From positions 1 through 43,805 of the forward strand of contig JARLGU010000040.1 in the NCBI GenBank assembly GCA_031292625.1: a DNA stretch of 43,805 nt, in the 5' to 3' direction. This stretch comes from Capsulimonadaceae bacterium (GTDB lineage Bacteria; Armatimonadota; Armatimonadia; Armatimonadales; Capsulimonadaceae). Of this stretch, positions 1 to 8,541 are shown piece by piece (the stretch's first letter is position 1; each line of letters starts with the position of its first letter). Position numbers and translations under genes: made by a program. The notes under the pieces are model-generated. The model did not search any database. It was given only the letters and a program-made list of their open reading frames with translations, and was not told where the DNA came from.

Positions 1-2
1 GG

Positions 3-128
3 GCTGAATTATGGGGAAAAGCGATCGGCGTGAATTTAAGCGGCTTCGATTTGAAAGACGAACTCATGAGAACCGTGCTAAATTCAAAGTCCAAGATCGA
101 ATCCGCAGTCATCTACGCGACAGGATAG
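3..128 (+). CDS. 3' end of an unidentified protein
   Basis: The third forward frame is open from the window edge to a TAG at 126-128 and encodes 41 residues, beginning AELWGKAIGV and ending SAVIYATG. Its amino-acid composition is that of a soluble protein, and the other two forward frames close within the first 35 bases. The gene start lies outside the window. I do not recognise the family from this fragment. A short GC-rich inverted repeat with one mismatch follows at about 142-161 but has no T-run. Confidence 0.5.
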   Translation, partial: AELWGKAIGVNLSGFDLKDELMRTVLNSKSKIESAVIYATG

Positions 129-524
129 CCAAACATGAGAGGCCGGCCCTTTCAGGACCGGACTCGCGCCGCTGTTAACGGTCATAGATGCGATCGCCCT
201 AACAGATGATGCTTGACGGAAAGAACCTGGAGTGCCATAATAGCATAACGCGCGATGCCGGGATATCGACAAGCGCGAGGTGAACTCATCCATTGAGATA
301 CGTTGCGCGACGCCGTCAGGGATATTGGCTGCGTCGCGCTTTTTCTATTCCGAAACCGCCCACACCATCTGATGCCCCGTCCTTCCTTGGCGTGCGGCAA
401 TAGACGACCTGATCGTAGAATAATCCTCTCTCACCCGCATATTGTCCTCGACACTGTTCTCCGCCTCGTGTAAAGTAGCTGCAACGACACGGGCGATCAG
501 TCCCGTTTTCGCAAGGAAATTACA
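129..524. other. Intergenic region, no gene seen
   Basis: These 396 bases hold no ORF with convincing composition on either strand. They contain a small inverted repeat (about 142-161) after the upstream stop and the leader of the next gene, including a ribosome binding site AAGGA 7-8 bases before the ATG at 525. I see no clear -35/-10 pair. Confidence 0.4.
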
Positions 525-1988
525 ATGGCGCGCATAATTCTCGGTCGGGAAGAGTTTCGTCGCAAAGTGCTCGGATGCTGGATAGGCAAAAACGTCGGCG
601 GGACGCTTGGTACGCCCTACGAATGCCAAAAGGGAGTCCTGAGCCTTTCGTTCTACGATCCGGTTCCTACGGAACCGCTGCCCAATGACGATCTCGATCT
701 TCAGCTCGTGTGGCTGAAGATGCTGGAAGATCGCGGACACGATGTGACGGTCGACGACTTTGCGGAGTACTGGATGAAGTATCTCTCGGCGTATCCGTGG
801 AACGAGTATGGCTTCTGTGCGCGGAACCTGGAGCGCGGACTAAAGCCGCCGGTTAGCGGTTGGTTCGAGAACTATTACGTCGACGAAATGGGTTCGCCGA
901 TCCGCAGCGAGATCTGGGCGTGTCTTTGTCCCGCCGATCCCCAAAGAGCTGCTGCGCTTGCCTGGATGGACTCCGCCATGGACCATGCCGGGGGCGAAGG
1001 GACTTGGGGCGAAATGTTCTGGGCGGCCGTCGAGAGCGCTGCGTTCGTCGAGAGCGATCCGTTGACGCTCATTGAGATCGGCCTGGCGATGATCCCGCCG
1101 TCCTCCGACATCTCGCGCGTTATTCGCGAAGCGATCTGGTGCCGTGCGAGCGGCCAAACGTGGGCAGAGGCTCGGGAAAGGGTCGTGACCATTTTCGGAA
1201 ACAACCAACCGTGCAACGCCATCCAGAACCACGGCTTTACGATTATCGGCTGGCTGTATGGGGAGGACTTTGGAGACAAGCTCTGCAAGGCGGTCAATTG
1301 CAGCTACGATACGGATTGCACCGGCGCAACCCTCGGTTCGGTTCTCGGAATCATTGGCGGTGTCGAGTCGATCCCGGAGAAATGGATCGCTCCGATCGGA
1401 CACGGAATCGTGCTGCATAGGTTCACCGGGAAGTTCGATTCGCCCAAAACGGTCGAGGAACTGACGGATCGTACGATTGCGCTTGCAGAATCGTATGTGG
1501 CCGGCGTCTCGCCGGATGTCGCGTTTGGCGCCGCGACCGCCCTTCCGCCGGACATGCTGGGGTTGCTCAGCCGGACATCGCTCGCGTATGCGGCGTCGGC
1601 GCGCGACGTTCGCGCCGCGACCGTCCGGACGGGCGATGCAACGATCAGCCTGCACTACAACGGCGACCCGGTGCTGCGCCCCGCGCTTTCGCGGGAAATC
1701 GACATCACCGCCGAATACCAGGGTCAGCCCAGCCCGGTCAGCGACGTTACCGTCGGAGCGCCGGCCGGATGGGTTGTCACGCAAACGGGCACTTCTCGCT
1801 TTTCCGTGACTGCGCCAAGCTTCGATAAGGCGGTAAAACTTACCGTCGCGGCCGTGGTCGCGGGCACGCAGCGCTCCGCTAAGTTCACGGTCTTGTCACC
1901 GGGCGAGGCCACGGGCTACGCCGCTGCGAAGGGCGTCCCGTCGTGCCCGAAATGCGGCGGTCGAATTGGCGCATGCATCTGCGAATAA
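525..1988 (+). CDS. ADP-ribosylglycohydrolase family protein with C-terminal Ig-like and Cys-rich tail
   Basis: This 487-residue protein belongs to the ADP-ribosylglycohydrolase (DraG/ARH) superfamily, whose binuclear metal site removes ADP-ribose from proteins or small molecules. Visible motifs are the N-terminal GCWIGKNVGGTLGTPYE block, the acidic NDDLD at residues 54-58 and the distal YDTDCTGATLG block at 261-270; both acidic motifs are the expected metal ligands. From about residue 370 the sequence changes to a beta-rich Ig-like segment, then ends in a four-cysteine tail (CPKCGGRIGACIC) that could bind zinc. Many environmental members of this subfamily act near sugar-metabolism genes, so the substrate cannot be assigned. 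The ATG at 525 has a good ribosome binding site. It appears monocistronic, with a strong hairpin directly downstream. Confidence 0.85.
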   Translation: MARIILGREEFRRKVLGCWIGKNVGGTLGTPYECQKGVLSLSFYDPVPTEPLPNDDLDLQLVWLKMLEDRGHDVTVDDFAEYWMKYLSAYPWNEYGFCARNLERGLKPPVSGWFENYYVDEMGSPIRSEIWACLCPADPQRAAALAWMDSAMDHAGGEGTWGEMFWAAVESAAFVESDPLTLIEIGLAMIPPSSDISRVIREAIWCRASGQTWAEARERVVTIFGNNQPCNAIQNHGFTIIGWLYGEDFGDKLCKAVNCSYDTDCTGATLGSVLGIIGGVESIPEKWIAPIGHGIVLHRFTGKFDSPKTVEELTDRTIALAESYVAGVSPDVAFGAATALPPDMLGLLSRTSLAYAASARDVRAATVRTGDATISLHYNGDPVLRPALSREIDITAEYQGQPSPVSDVTVGAPAGWVVTQTGTSRFSVTAPSFDKAVKLTVAAVVAGTQRSAKFTVLSPGEATGYAAAKGVPSCPKCGGRIGACICE

Positions 1989-2006
1989 CCTGGTTTGCAT
2001 AAGTCC

Positions 2007-2046
2007 GGCCTCCTTCGTCCGCCCTGCGCGGCGGATGAAGGAGGCC
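2007..2046 (+). terminator. Long hairpin after the ADP-ribosylglycohydrolase gene
   Basis: A 17-bp stem (2007-2023 with 2030-2046, one G-U pair) closes a 6-base loop 18 bases after the stop codon. The T-run is weak and displaced (gtttt near 2054), so termination is probable rather than certain. Confidence 0.7.
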
Positions 2047-2141
2047 GCGAACCGTTTTAGAGCGACCGGAACCAGCCTCTTCCCAACCTTGTTATTGCCC
2101 TGAAGTCCAACTTAATGCAGGGAGGCGAAAGGGCACTCTAT

Positions 2142-3098
2142 ATGAGAGTTCTGGTAATCGGAGCGTCTGGGTTCGTGGGGAGCTATGCGGTTCAGGCGCT
2201 GGTGGAGGCGGGCCACCAGGTCATCGGCGCGTCGCGAACCCTTCCCGAGCAGAGTCGTTGGATCGCCGAAGCGCGCTATGTGGCGGGCGTTGATGTTGGC
2301 GATATCGCCACCCTCGCGCCGGGACTGTTTGACAACATCGATGTTGTCGTCCATCTGGCCGGCATTATTCGCGAGCGGGGCGAGTCGCAGACGTTTCAAC
2401 GCATTCACGTGGACGGCACGAAAAATATTGTTGCGCGCGCGAAGGCAGCCGAGTCGGTCGACAAGCTGATCTATATAAGTGCAATCGGCTCCGACGCCGA
2501 CGCGCCATCCAAGTACTCGCGAACCAAGTCGCTCGCGGAAGACCTTGTCATCGACAGCGGCCTGCCATTCGTCATCCTGCGCCCTTCGATCATTCTTGGC
2601 GCGGGCGGCGAGTTCTCGGCGCAAATGAGGGATCTCGTGCTCCACGGAGGCCTTCCTGTCGATCTCCCGTTTCCTGTCATACCTGTGCCGGGGGACGGGC
2701 GTACGCAATTTCAGCCCGTGCATGCTGGAGACTTGATGCGCTGCCTGGTCGCTGCGGTAGGTCTCAACGTTGCTGACAATGCCACGGTTGAAATCGGAGG
2801 GAGCACGAGGGTGACGTTCAACGAGATTCTGGATGCGTATGCTTCCCGTCTCGGCGTACGAAAGCCCAAACTACATGCGCCCCTGCCGCTTTTGATGGCT
2901 GTCGCGCCCTTTCTGGAGCTCTTGCCAAATCCGCCGGTGACGCGCGATCAGCTTCGTAACCTGAGCAAGGACAACGTTTGCGACATCGCGGACATGCGTC
3001 GCAGGTTCAAAGTCGAGCCTCTCTCGTTTGAGCAAGCGATGGACCTAACCGTCCCGCGTGCAGGGGCTGCGAGCGGCGGAAAAGCCTGTCGCACGTAG
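2142..3098 (+). CDS. NAD(P)-binding epimerase-like protein (atypical SDR, NDUFA9-like)
   Basis: The 318-residue protein opens with MRVLVIGASGFVG, a GxxGxxG Rossmann motif of extended/atypical short-chain dehydrogenases, and keeps a YxxxK pair (YSRTK) near residue 128. Proteins of this type include complex-I-associated NDUFA9-like proteins and quinone- or sugar-linked reductases; the substrate is not readable from sequence. The frame is open from an ATG at 2115, but the ATG at 2142 is preferred because the Rossmann strand begins there and a purine-rich ribosome binding site lies 8 bases upstream. It converges with panB, the two stops being only 7 bases apart. Confidence 0.85.
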   Translation: MRVLVIGASGFVGSYAVQALVEAGHQVIGASRTLPEQSRWIAEARYVAGVDVGDIATLAPGLFDNIDVVVHLAGIIRERGESQTFQRIHVDGTKNIVARAKAAESVDKLIYISAIGSDADAPSKYSRTKSLAEDLVIDSGLPFVILRPSIILGAGGEFSAQMRDLVLHGGLPVDLPFPVIPVPGDGRTQFQPVHAGDLMRCLVAAVGLNVADNATVEIGGSTRVTFNEILDAYASRLGVRKPKLHAPLPLLMAVAPFLELLPNPPVTRDQLRNLSKDNVCDIADMRRRFKVEPLSFEQAMDLTVPRAGAASGGKACRT

Positions 3099-3105
3099 AC
3101 CGCGA

Positions 3106-3921
3106 CTAATCGAAGCTGTTCTCGACGGTCGGGAATGCGGCGCTTTCGACCTCTTCGCGGTATGCGGTGACGGCGCCCTTGATGATGGACGCCACATCCG
3201 CATAGCGCTTGACATGACGAAATGCGTGTCCGCCGAGTTGCAGTCCGATGAGGTCTGCCGTGACGAGCACCTGGCCGTCGCACGATGGACCGGAGCCGAT
3301 GCCGATCGTCGGGATGCTCACGGATTGCGTCACTTCGTCCGCGAGCAGGCGCGGAACGAGTTCGAGCACGATCGCGAACGCTCCCGCCTCCTCAATGGCC
3401 TTCGCATCCTTGACAATCTGGCGGGCTGCCTCGTCGGAGCGGCCTTGCACGGAGAGGCCGGTCAGCTTGGCGTGTTGCGGCTGGAGCCCGATGTGGCCGA
3501 CGACCGGGATGCCGATTTCGACCAACCGCCGGACGATCGGCGCGATGGCCTCTCCGCCTTCGAGTTTAAGCGCGTCCGCTTCGCCTTCCTGAATCAAGCG
3601 TCCAGCGTTGCGCAGAGCCGTCGTTTCGTCGATCTGGTAGGTGAGGAACGGCATGTCGGAGAGCAAGAGGGCTCGCTGCGTGCCTCGGCGAACCGCTTTG
3701 ACATGGTGCAGCATCTCTTCGAGGGTCACCGAGATGGTGCTCTTGTAGCCTAGTTCTACCTGGCCGACGGAATCGCCGACGAGGATGATGTCGATCCCGG
3801 CATCGTCAATAATCCTGGCCGTTGGATAATCGTAGGCGGTCAGGACGGTAATCTTGCGTCCCTGCGGCTTCTTTTGCAGCAGACTTGCAACCGTCACTCG
3901 TTTCAATTTTGTCTCGCTCAT
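3106..3921 (-). CDS. panB: 3-methyl-2-oxobutanoate hydroxymethyltransferase
   Basis: PanB transfers a hydroxymethyl group from 5,10-methylene-tetrahydrofolate to alpha-ketoisovalerate, giving ketopantoate, the first committed step of pantothenate and CoA synthesis in the cytoplasm. The 271 residues match the usual family length. Landmarks are ITVLTAYDYPTARIIDDAG near the N-terminus, the metal-binding ILVGDSVGQVELGY block, VVGHIGLQPQ in the middle, and IGIGSGPSCDGQVLV towards the end. An in-frame TTG lies 45 bases upstream, but the ATG at 3921 is chosen because the conserved protein begins there. No panC or panD is adjacent. Confidence 0.95.
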   Translation of the reverse strand: MSETKLKRVTVASLLQKKPQGRKITVLTAYDYPTARIIDDAGIDIILVGDSVGQVELGYKSTISVTLEEMLHHVKAVRRGTQRALLLSDMPFLTYQIDETTALRNAGRLIQEGEADALKLEGGEAIAPIVRRLVEIGIPVVGHIGLQPQHAKLTGLSVQGRSDEAARQIVKDAKAIEEAGAFAIVLELVPRLLADEVTQSVSIPTIGIGSGPSCDGQVLVTADLIGLQLGGHAFRHVKRYADVASIIKGAVTAYREEVESAAFPTVENSFD

Positions 3922-4015
3922 ACCCCCATTATGGCGGCGAGCGTCGCCAAACGCAAGCAGGCTCAAGGAGCGCTCGGTCGCGACCGATGTGAGATCTGGC
4001 GTCCGGCAGGCAGCC

Positions 4016-5089
4016 TCAATTGTCGTCGCCGATACTTGGCAGTTCCGTGAAAATGGCGACGAGATTGGGATCCCACTGCGAACCCGCGCCGGACATCAGG
4101 ACGGCCATGGCTTCCGAGTGGGAGAGGCCGTGCCGGTACGGACGCACCGAAATCATCGCATCGTAAGCGTCCGCGATTGACAGGATGCGAGCGCCTAGCG
4201 GAGTTTCATCGCGAGCGAGGCCGTCGGGGTAGCCGTGCCCATCCCATCGCTCGTGGTGGTGGCGAACGAACGAGAGCACCAGCGGATCGTCGGGGAAGAG
4301 CGGCTTGAGAATACTCTCGCCGAGGACGGGATGGCGGCGAATTTCGTCGAACTCGAGAGGCTCAAGCAAATCGCGCTTGTTGAGGACAGCTTCTCTGATG
4401 CCGATTTTGCCGATGTCATGCAGCATTGCGGCGATGCGGAGCTTGTTGGCGAACTCGGCGTTGTAGTCCGGCAGTTGCTCGGCCAGCTTGAGCGCGACGC
4501 GAGCGACTCGCGCGGAGTGGTCTCTTGTATTTTCGTCTTTGGCTTCGAGAGCGGCAGTCAACGATTCCATCGATTGCAGCAGCAGCGACCGGATCCGTCC
4601 GGCCTGGTCGCCGACCTTTCGCTGCAGGTCTGCCTGGTAGTTCTTGAGCTCAATTGCGGTTGCGCGCCGTTCGAGAGCTTTTTCGACGCGCACGGAGACA
4701 TCGTGCAGATCGAAGGGCTTCAGGATATAATCGTAAGCGCCTGCCTTCAGGCATTCGACGGCAAGTTCCGTGTCGGCGGCCGCCGTTACGAGAATGACGG
4801 CGAGATCGGGGTGTAGGCTTTGAGCGCGCAGCTGGAGTTCGTCTCCCCGAAGGCGCGGCATTTGCAGGTCCACCAGCATCAGGTCGTATTCCTCGGTATC
4901 GAGGCGGTCGAGAGCGGTGAGCCCATCGGTTTCCGGCTCAGCCTGGTAGCCGGCAAATCGGAGCGAGCGGACGAGTAGGTTGGCAACATCGATTTCGTCG
5001 TCTACGGCGAGGATCCGGGCGCGTCCATTGACGCGACCGTCTCCTACCGGCGCGGGATCATAATAGTGGATCGACTCTTGCCGGAACAT
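4016..5089 (-). CDS. Response regulator with HD-GYP output domain (cyclic-di-GMP phosphodiesterase type)
   Basis: This 357-residue protein joins an N-terminal receiver domain (about residues 24-140) to an HD-GYP domain (about 170-350). The receiver has the acidic pair in VDDE, the phospho-acceptor Asp74 in LVDLQMP and the conserved Lys124 in LKPFD. The output domain has H224-D225 (LHDIGKIG), the HHHE cluster at 277-280 and GYP at 286-288, so the signature residues of a cyclic-di-GMP phosphodiesterase are intact. Phosphorylation by an unlinked sensor kinase is expected to control it; no kinase gene is adjacent. It begins at an ATG just beyond the divergent promoter region shared with the membrane TPR gene. 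Confidence 0.92.
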   Translation of the reverse strand: MFRQESIHYYDPAPVGDGRVNGRARILAVDDEIDVANLLVRSLRFAGYQAEPETDGLTALDRLDTEEYDLMLVDLQMPRLRGDELQLRAQSLHPDLAVILVTAAADTELAVECLKAGAYDYILKPFDLHDVSVRVEKALERRATAIELKNYQADLQRKVGDQAGRIRSLLLQSMESLTAALEAKDENTRDHSARVARVALKLAEQLPDYNAEFANKLRIAAMLHDIGKIGIREAVLNKRDLLEPLEFDEIRRHPVLGESILKPLFPDDPLVLSFVRHHHERWDGHGYPDGLARDETPLGARILSIADAYDAMISVRPYRHGLSHSEAMAVLMSGAGSQWDPNLVAIFTELPSIGDDN

Positions 5090-5121
5090 AGTATTGCAGG
5101 TTCCTTACGAGTTGCGAATGA

Positions 5122-5145
5122 AATACTGGCGAAATTGCCGGTATT
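5122..5145. promoter_or_regulatory. Inverted repeat in a divergent promoter region
   Basis: AATACTGGC (5122-5130) and GCCGGTATT (5137-5145) form an inverted repeat with one mismatch around a 6-base spacer. It lies 33-56 bases upstream of the HD-GYP regulator start, in the 226-base gap between two divergent genes. It could be an operator or simply a hairpin; no regulator is assignable. Confidence 0.3.
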
Positions 5146-5315
5146 CTCGCCGCGTGACGTCTTATCTTACCAGCACTTTCTTACTACCGCAAGGTTCGAT
5201 TTGTGCGAGTTGTCTATCTTAAACGGAATAACGTGCTTGATTGTCTCTGCTAGCAAGCAACGATTATCAGACGCTGCTTGTTATTGCGTGGTATCCTAAC
5301 GTAAGGTTTAGCCTT

Positions 5316-6968
5316 ATGAATCCTCCAGAGCGCGTATCAAAATCCGTCAATTTGTCGAGGCCGTCGTACTCCATCTGGGCGGGCGCCTGCGCGATTGTCG
5401 TCGCTACAGTAATCGTTTACCTGCCTGCCCTTCATGGCGGCTTTTTGCTGGACGACGACCTGCTCCTGACCGCAAATCCGCTCATCAAGAATCCCAACGG
5501 TTGGTGGATGTTCTGGTGTACCCACAATACGCCCGACTACCTACCACTCATGTCGGATTCTTTTTGGGCTGAGTGGCGCTTGTGGGGGATGAACCCGGCG
5601 GGGTATCACGTGACGAACATTTTACTGCACGCCGTGAGCGCCGTCATTTTCTGGCTCCTGCTCAGAAGGATGGGCGTTCCCGGCGCATGGATTGCCGCGG
5701 CGATCTTTGCCGTGCATCCGGTGAATGTCCGCTCGGTCGCATGGATCGCGGAGCGTAAGAATACCCTTTCGATGCTTTTCTTCCTCGGAACCCTTCTCGC
5801 GTTTGTCGCATCCGAAGACACGCGCTCCAAGCGCGTGTATTGGCTCGCCGTCGCGCTCTTCGCGTGCGCGCTTCTCAGCAAGTCCAGCACGGTCGTCCTG
5901 CCGATGGTCTTGCTAATCATTACCTGGTACCGGCGCAGGCGGATCACGGCGGATGACTTGCGGGCGTCGATGCCGTTCTTTGCGATGTCCGCGATAGCGG
6001 CTGTCGCAGCCATTTGGTACCAGTATCATGTTGAGATCAAGCCGTGGAACATCTCCGCCGAACCGCCGCTCTGGCGTCTCGCCAGCGCCGGGTATTCGGT
6101 ATGGTTCTATCTCGGCAAGCTGATTTTGCCAATCAACCTGGCGATGATCTACCCGCGAATCCAGATCGATACCGGCGCTCCGCTGAACTATCTGCCGCTG
6201 TTTCTCGTGATCGCCGCCCTTGCATTGTTCGCTTGGAAAAGGCGGACGTGGGGAGCCATTCCGCTTGTTGTCTCCGGCTGTTTCGTCGCGACCCTGCTGC
6301 CGGTGCTCGGCTTCGTCAATATGGCGTTCTTCAAGTCGTCCATGGTCAGCGACCACCTGCAGTACATTCCGATGCTCGCGATCGCGGCGGCGGCCGGGGC
6401 TGGCATCGCGTGGGTTATGCGACGCATAGGTTCGATTTCAGGCGAAGTAAATTTCGGCGCGAACAGTATCGAATGGCATAACAAGCCGCCTCTTGGCACG
6501 GTATTGCCGGCAATCGTCCTGCTGACCCTCGCGATGCTCTCATGGACCCAGGCCGGCCTCTATCGCGATCGTGTTACCCTCGCGAAGGATACGCTGCGCA
6601 CGAATGCGGGATCCTTTTGGGCGCATGGAGAAATGGCGGGAGCGCTTGCAAGCGCGGGCGATTTGGCGGGGGCGGAACGCGAATTGCGCGTCGTGATCGC
6701 GCTTGATCCGCGTTCGATCGCCGGATACAATAACCTTGCCAATATCCTGATCCGGGAGCAGCGCTATGCGGAAGCGTCGGAATTGTTGGTTGCCGCCGAG
6801 CAGGCAAACCCGGAAAGCGTAATGGTGCATATGAACCTGGGATTGCTTTACGCGAAACTCGGTTATCTCGATCAGTCGCGGCAGGAGTTCGCGCGCGCTG
6901 CCCGAATCGACCCTTCCAACGCCATGGCGCGGGATGCGCTTGCGCAAGTTGGCGGCGCGAGGCGTTAG
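5316..6968 (+). CDS. Polytopic membrane protein with GT-C-like region and C-terminal TPR repeats
   Basis: The 550-residue protein starts with a transmembrane helix after a short basic N-terminus and shows about ten hydrophobic segments to residue ~420, followed by a soluble tail of tetratricopeptide repeats (AGYNNLANILIREQRYAEASELL, VMVHMNLGLLYAKLGYLDQSRQEF). The first loop carries acidic residues (GFLLDDDLLL), and FAVHPVNVRSVAWIAERKNTLS is typical of the TMTC/PMT-like membrane proteins that combine a GT-C fold with TPRs. Such proteins transfer sugars from polyprenyl-phosphate donors to secreted proteins or polymers; donor and acceptor are unknown here. An in-frame TTG at 5241 would add 25 residues, but the ATG at 5316 gives the normal N-terminus. 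Confidence 0.75.
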   Translation: MNPPERVSKSVNLSRPSYSIWAGACAIVVATVIVYLPALHGGFLLDDDLLLTANPLIKNPNGWWMFWCTHNTPDYLPLMSDSFWAEWRLWGMNPAGYHVTNILLHAVSAVIFWLLLRRMGVPGAWIAAAIFAVHPVNVRSVAWIAERKNTLSMLFFLGTLLAFVASEDTRSKRVYWLAVALFACALLSKSSTVVLPMVLLIITWYRRRRITADDLRASMPFFAMSAIAAVAAIWYQYHVEIKPWNISAEPPLWRLASAGYSVWFYLGKLILPINLAMIYPRIQIDTGAPLNYLPLFLVIAALALFAWKRRTWGAIPLVVSGCFVATLLPVLGFVNMAFFKSSMVSDHLQYIPMLAIAAAAGAGIAWVMRRIGSISGEVNFGANSIEWHNKPPLGTVLPAIVLLTLAMLSWTQAGLYRDRVTLAKDTLRTNAGSFWAHGEMAGALASAGDLAGAERELRVVIALDPRSIAGYNNLANILIREQRYAEASELLVAAEQANPESVMVHMNLGLLYAKLGYLDQSRQEFARAARIDPSNAMARDALAQVGGARR

Positions 6969-7388
6969 TGCCGGCGGACCCGTAGTCGGGACGGATGCGC
7001 CAAATCCGGCAGGATGGGAATTCGCGGAGCCGCGGATTTTCCCGCGGACGACAGCGCTCAACACGCGCCGTCTCAATGAGCCGAGTTCGTCACTGTTGAC
7101 GTTTCCGATAATATTCAAGAAAGATGGTAAGACTGCTCGCCGCAGAGGCAGCCTATTCGGCTAGAACCAACGTGACGTTGGACCCATAATCGGCTACGCC
7201 GACGGATCTGCGGCATGAGCTAATATTCGCTGTCCCTAATCGTGAACTGTTACCTGAGTCACCGTGAGTAAGCGCTCGGGAGTCGGACCGGGTACAATCC
7301 GTCTAAAGACCCATGCGTGCCTTGCGGGACGCATGGTAACCTGTGACTGAGAGGCGTATGCCTTCGACGAGGAGTGTGAAATCCTACC
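6969..7388. other. Intergenic region with a hairpin before the dioxygenase gene
   Basis: No gene is supported in these 420 bases. The one clear structure is a perfect 8-bp inverted repeat, CCATGCGT (7311-7318) and ACGCATGG (7329-7336), about 50 bases before the next start codon, placed like an operator or 5'-UTR hairpin. A TACAAT at 7293-7298 could be a -10 element but lacks a matching -35. Confidence 0.35.
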
Positions 7389-8147
7389 ATGGCCGATCGT
7401 GAATTGAAAGTCCTTTCGCAAAAGGAAGTCGACTTTTACCGGCATTACGGATATCTGAAGGGCTTCCCGATCTTCAACCAGTATGAAGTGGCTGAAAACG
7501 AACTGGGCTTTCAGGATCTTTGCCGCCAACTCGAGCCCGGAGAATCGCCAAGCGTCATCAAAGGGTGGGAGCGGACAAGCGCGTTTATCTACGCCATTGC
7601 CACGAATCACAAGGTCCTGGATATCGTCCAAGATCTGGTCGGCCCTGACCTTCTGCTTTGGTCGACACACTTCCTATGCAAGTTTTCCGGAGAGGGCAGC
7701 CAGACGCCATGGCACCAAGATGCGCGCTACTGGCCGCTGGCTCCGCATGAGACCGTGACCGTCTGGCTCGCGTTCGATGATTGCGACGCGGAGAACAGCG
7801 GTTTGGTCGTGATTCCGGCGAGCCACACGATTGGCATTCAGGGCTCGGACAACGCCAGTTCGCCAGTCAGCCGCGCGCGAGAGAACGAGTTTCAGGAAGA
7901 GGACGCGGTTGTGCTCGATCTCAAGCTCGGCCACATTGCGATCTACGACGACAATTTGATCCACGCGACGCTGCCGAACCGCTCGCAGCGGCGTCGCGCG
8001 GGCTTAATCATGCGCTACTGCACCCCGCGCGTCAAATGCGACCTGACTCAGTGGCCCGGCTTCTGCAGCACGGTCGTCCGCGGCTCGGACCCATTTAAGC
8101 ATAATCCGTCCTGGGATCCGTCCGACATCTACATGGCGGCGAGTTAA
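7389..8147 (+). CDS. Phytanoyl-CoA dioxygenase (PhyH) family Fe(II)/2-oxoglutarate oxygenase
   Basis: The 252-residue protein has the iron-binding facial triad of the PhyH family: H109-x-D111 in TPWHQDARYWPL and the distal H192 in NLIHATLPN, with a basic residue about eleven positions later (RRRAG) to hold 2-oxoglutarate. The flanking WLAFDDCDAENSGLVVIPASH block is also typical. Bacterial members hydroxylate or halogenate varied small molecules, so the substrate is open; fatty-acyl-CoA is not implied. The gene stands alone with a strong intrinsic terminator behind it. Confidence 0.9.
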   Translation: MADRELKVLSQKEVDFYRHYGYLKGFPIFNQYEVAENELGFQDLCRQLEPGESPSVIKGWERTSAFIYAIATNHKVLDIVQDLVGPDLLLWSTHFLCKFSGEGSQTPWHQDARYWPLAPHETVTVWLAFDDCDAENSGLVVIPASHTIGIQGSDNASSPVSRARENEFQEEDAVVLDLKLGHIAIYDDNLIHATLPNRSQRRRAGLIMRYCTPRVKCDLTQWPGFCSTVVRGSDPFKHNPSWDPSDIYMAAS

Positions 8148-8168
8148 TTTGCCCAGCAGTCGAAAACA

Positions 8169-8216
8169 AAACGTCCCGCGAAGCCAGTGACCGGCATCGC
8201 GGGACGTTTGCTTTTT
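8169..8216 (+). terminator. Intrinsic terminator of the PhyH-family gene
   Basis: A perfect 13-bp stem, aaacgtcccgcga (8169-8181) with tcgcgggacgttt (8197-8209), closes a 15-base loop and is followed by gcttttt (8210-8216). It starts 21 bases after the stop codon. Confidence 0.93.
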
Positions 8217-8219
8217 GAG

Positions 8220-8238
8220 CGTGGCAGCGCGTACGGGA
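8220..8238 (+). repeat. Imperfect copy of the tRNA-Glu 3' end (candidate attachment site)
   Basis: The 19 bases cgtggcagcgcgtacggga match 12936-12954, the CCA end and 3' acceptor/T-arm strand of the tRNA-Glu gene, at 17 positions; both differences are transitions (C/T and G/A). The two copies are in the same orientation and bracket the accessory block 8239-12935. This is what a site-specific integration at a tRNA 3' end leaves behind. The inference is weakened by the absence of an integrase gene. Confidence 0.5.
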
Positions 8239-8445
8239 GTAGTCGCCACAAAGGGCGACTTTAACCCGATGGCATCTGGGGGGTCGATCCTCGTGCCGGG
8301 TGGCGGGGGGGGCGCGGAGGGAGAAGGAAGGATCGACTGCGGCGAAGCCCCTTGCTTTGGCAATCAGGCTTCACCGAATCGTTGTGAGCTCGCTTCTGAC
8401 GATAGGGACGCCCTGGTTGAATGTCTCCTGAAATCTCGAGGTCAG
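8239..8445 (+). other. Gene-free stretch with several hairpins; possible structured RNA
   Basis: No convincing ORF is present. Successive inverted repeats are AGTCGCC/GGCGACT (8241-8247 with 8254-8260), GTCGATCCT/AGGATCGAC (8283-8291 with 8329-8337), and a further one around gaagcc/ggcttc (about 8344-8375). The stretch lies between the PhyH-gene terminator and another terminator at 8446-8481, so a short independent transcript would be neatly bounded. I could not match it to SRP RNA, RNase P, tmRNA or 6S RNA by their conserved motifs, and no promoter is evident. Confidence 0.25.
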
Positions 8446-8481
8446 CAAGGCGACCCTCTCCGGGTGGCCTTGTTGCTTTTT
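8446..8481 (+). terminator. Intrinsic terminator upstream of the toxin-antitoxin pair
   Basis: caaggc (8446-8451) pairs with gccttg (8467-8472), extended inward by ccc/ggg (8454-8456 with 8462-8464) across a small internal mismatch, and ctttttat follows at 8476. No protein gene upstream on this strand needs it, since the PhyH gene already has a terminator. Confidence 0.6.
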
Positions 8482-8541
8482 ATGCCTTCTTGCGGTAGCA
8501 TCTAATTCAATGCGCCTGGAAGGAGATACAATCCTACGCCG

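Noticed and set aside
840-1784. A 314-codon frame opposite the ADP-ribosylglycohydrolase gene
   Set aside because: Antisense shadow; Arg/Asp-rich with no domain.
8239-8445. SRP (4.5S) RNA, suggested by a ggaagga-like segment near 8326
   Set aside because: The conserved tetraloop stem of SRP RNA is not formed and the flanking helices do not match.
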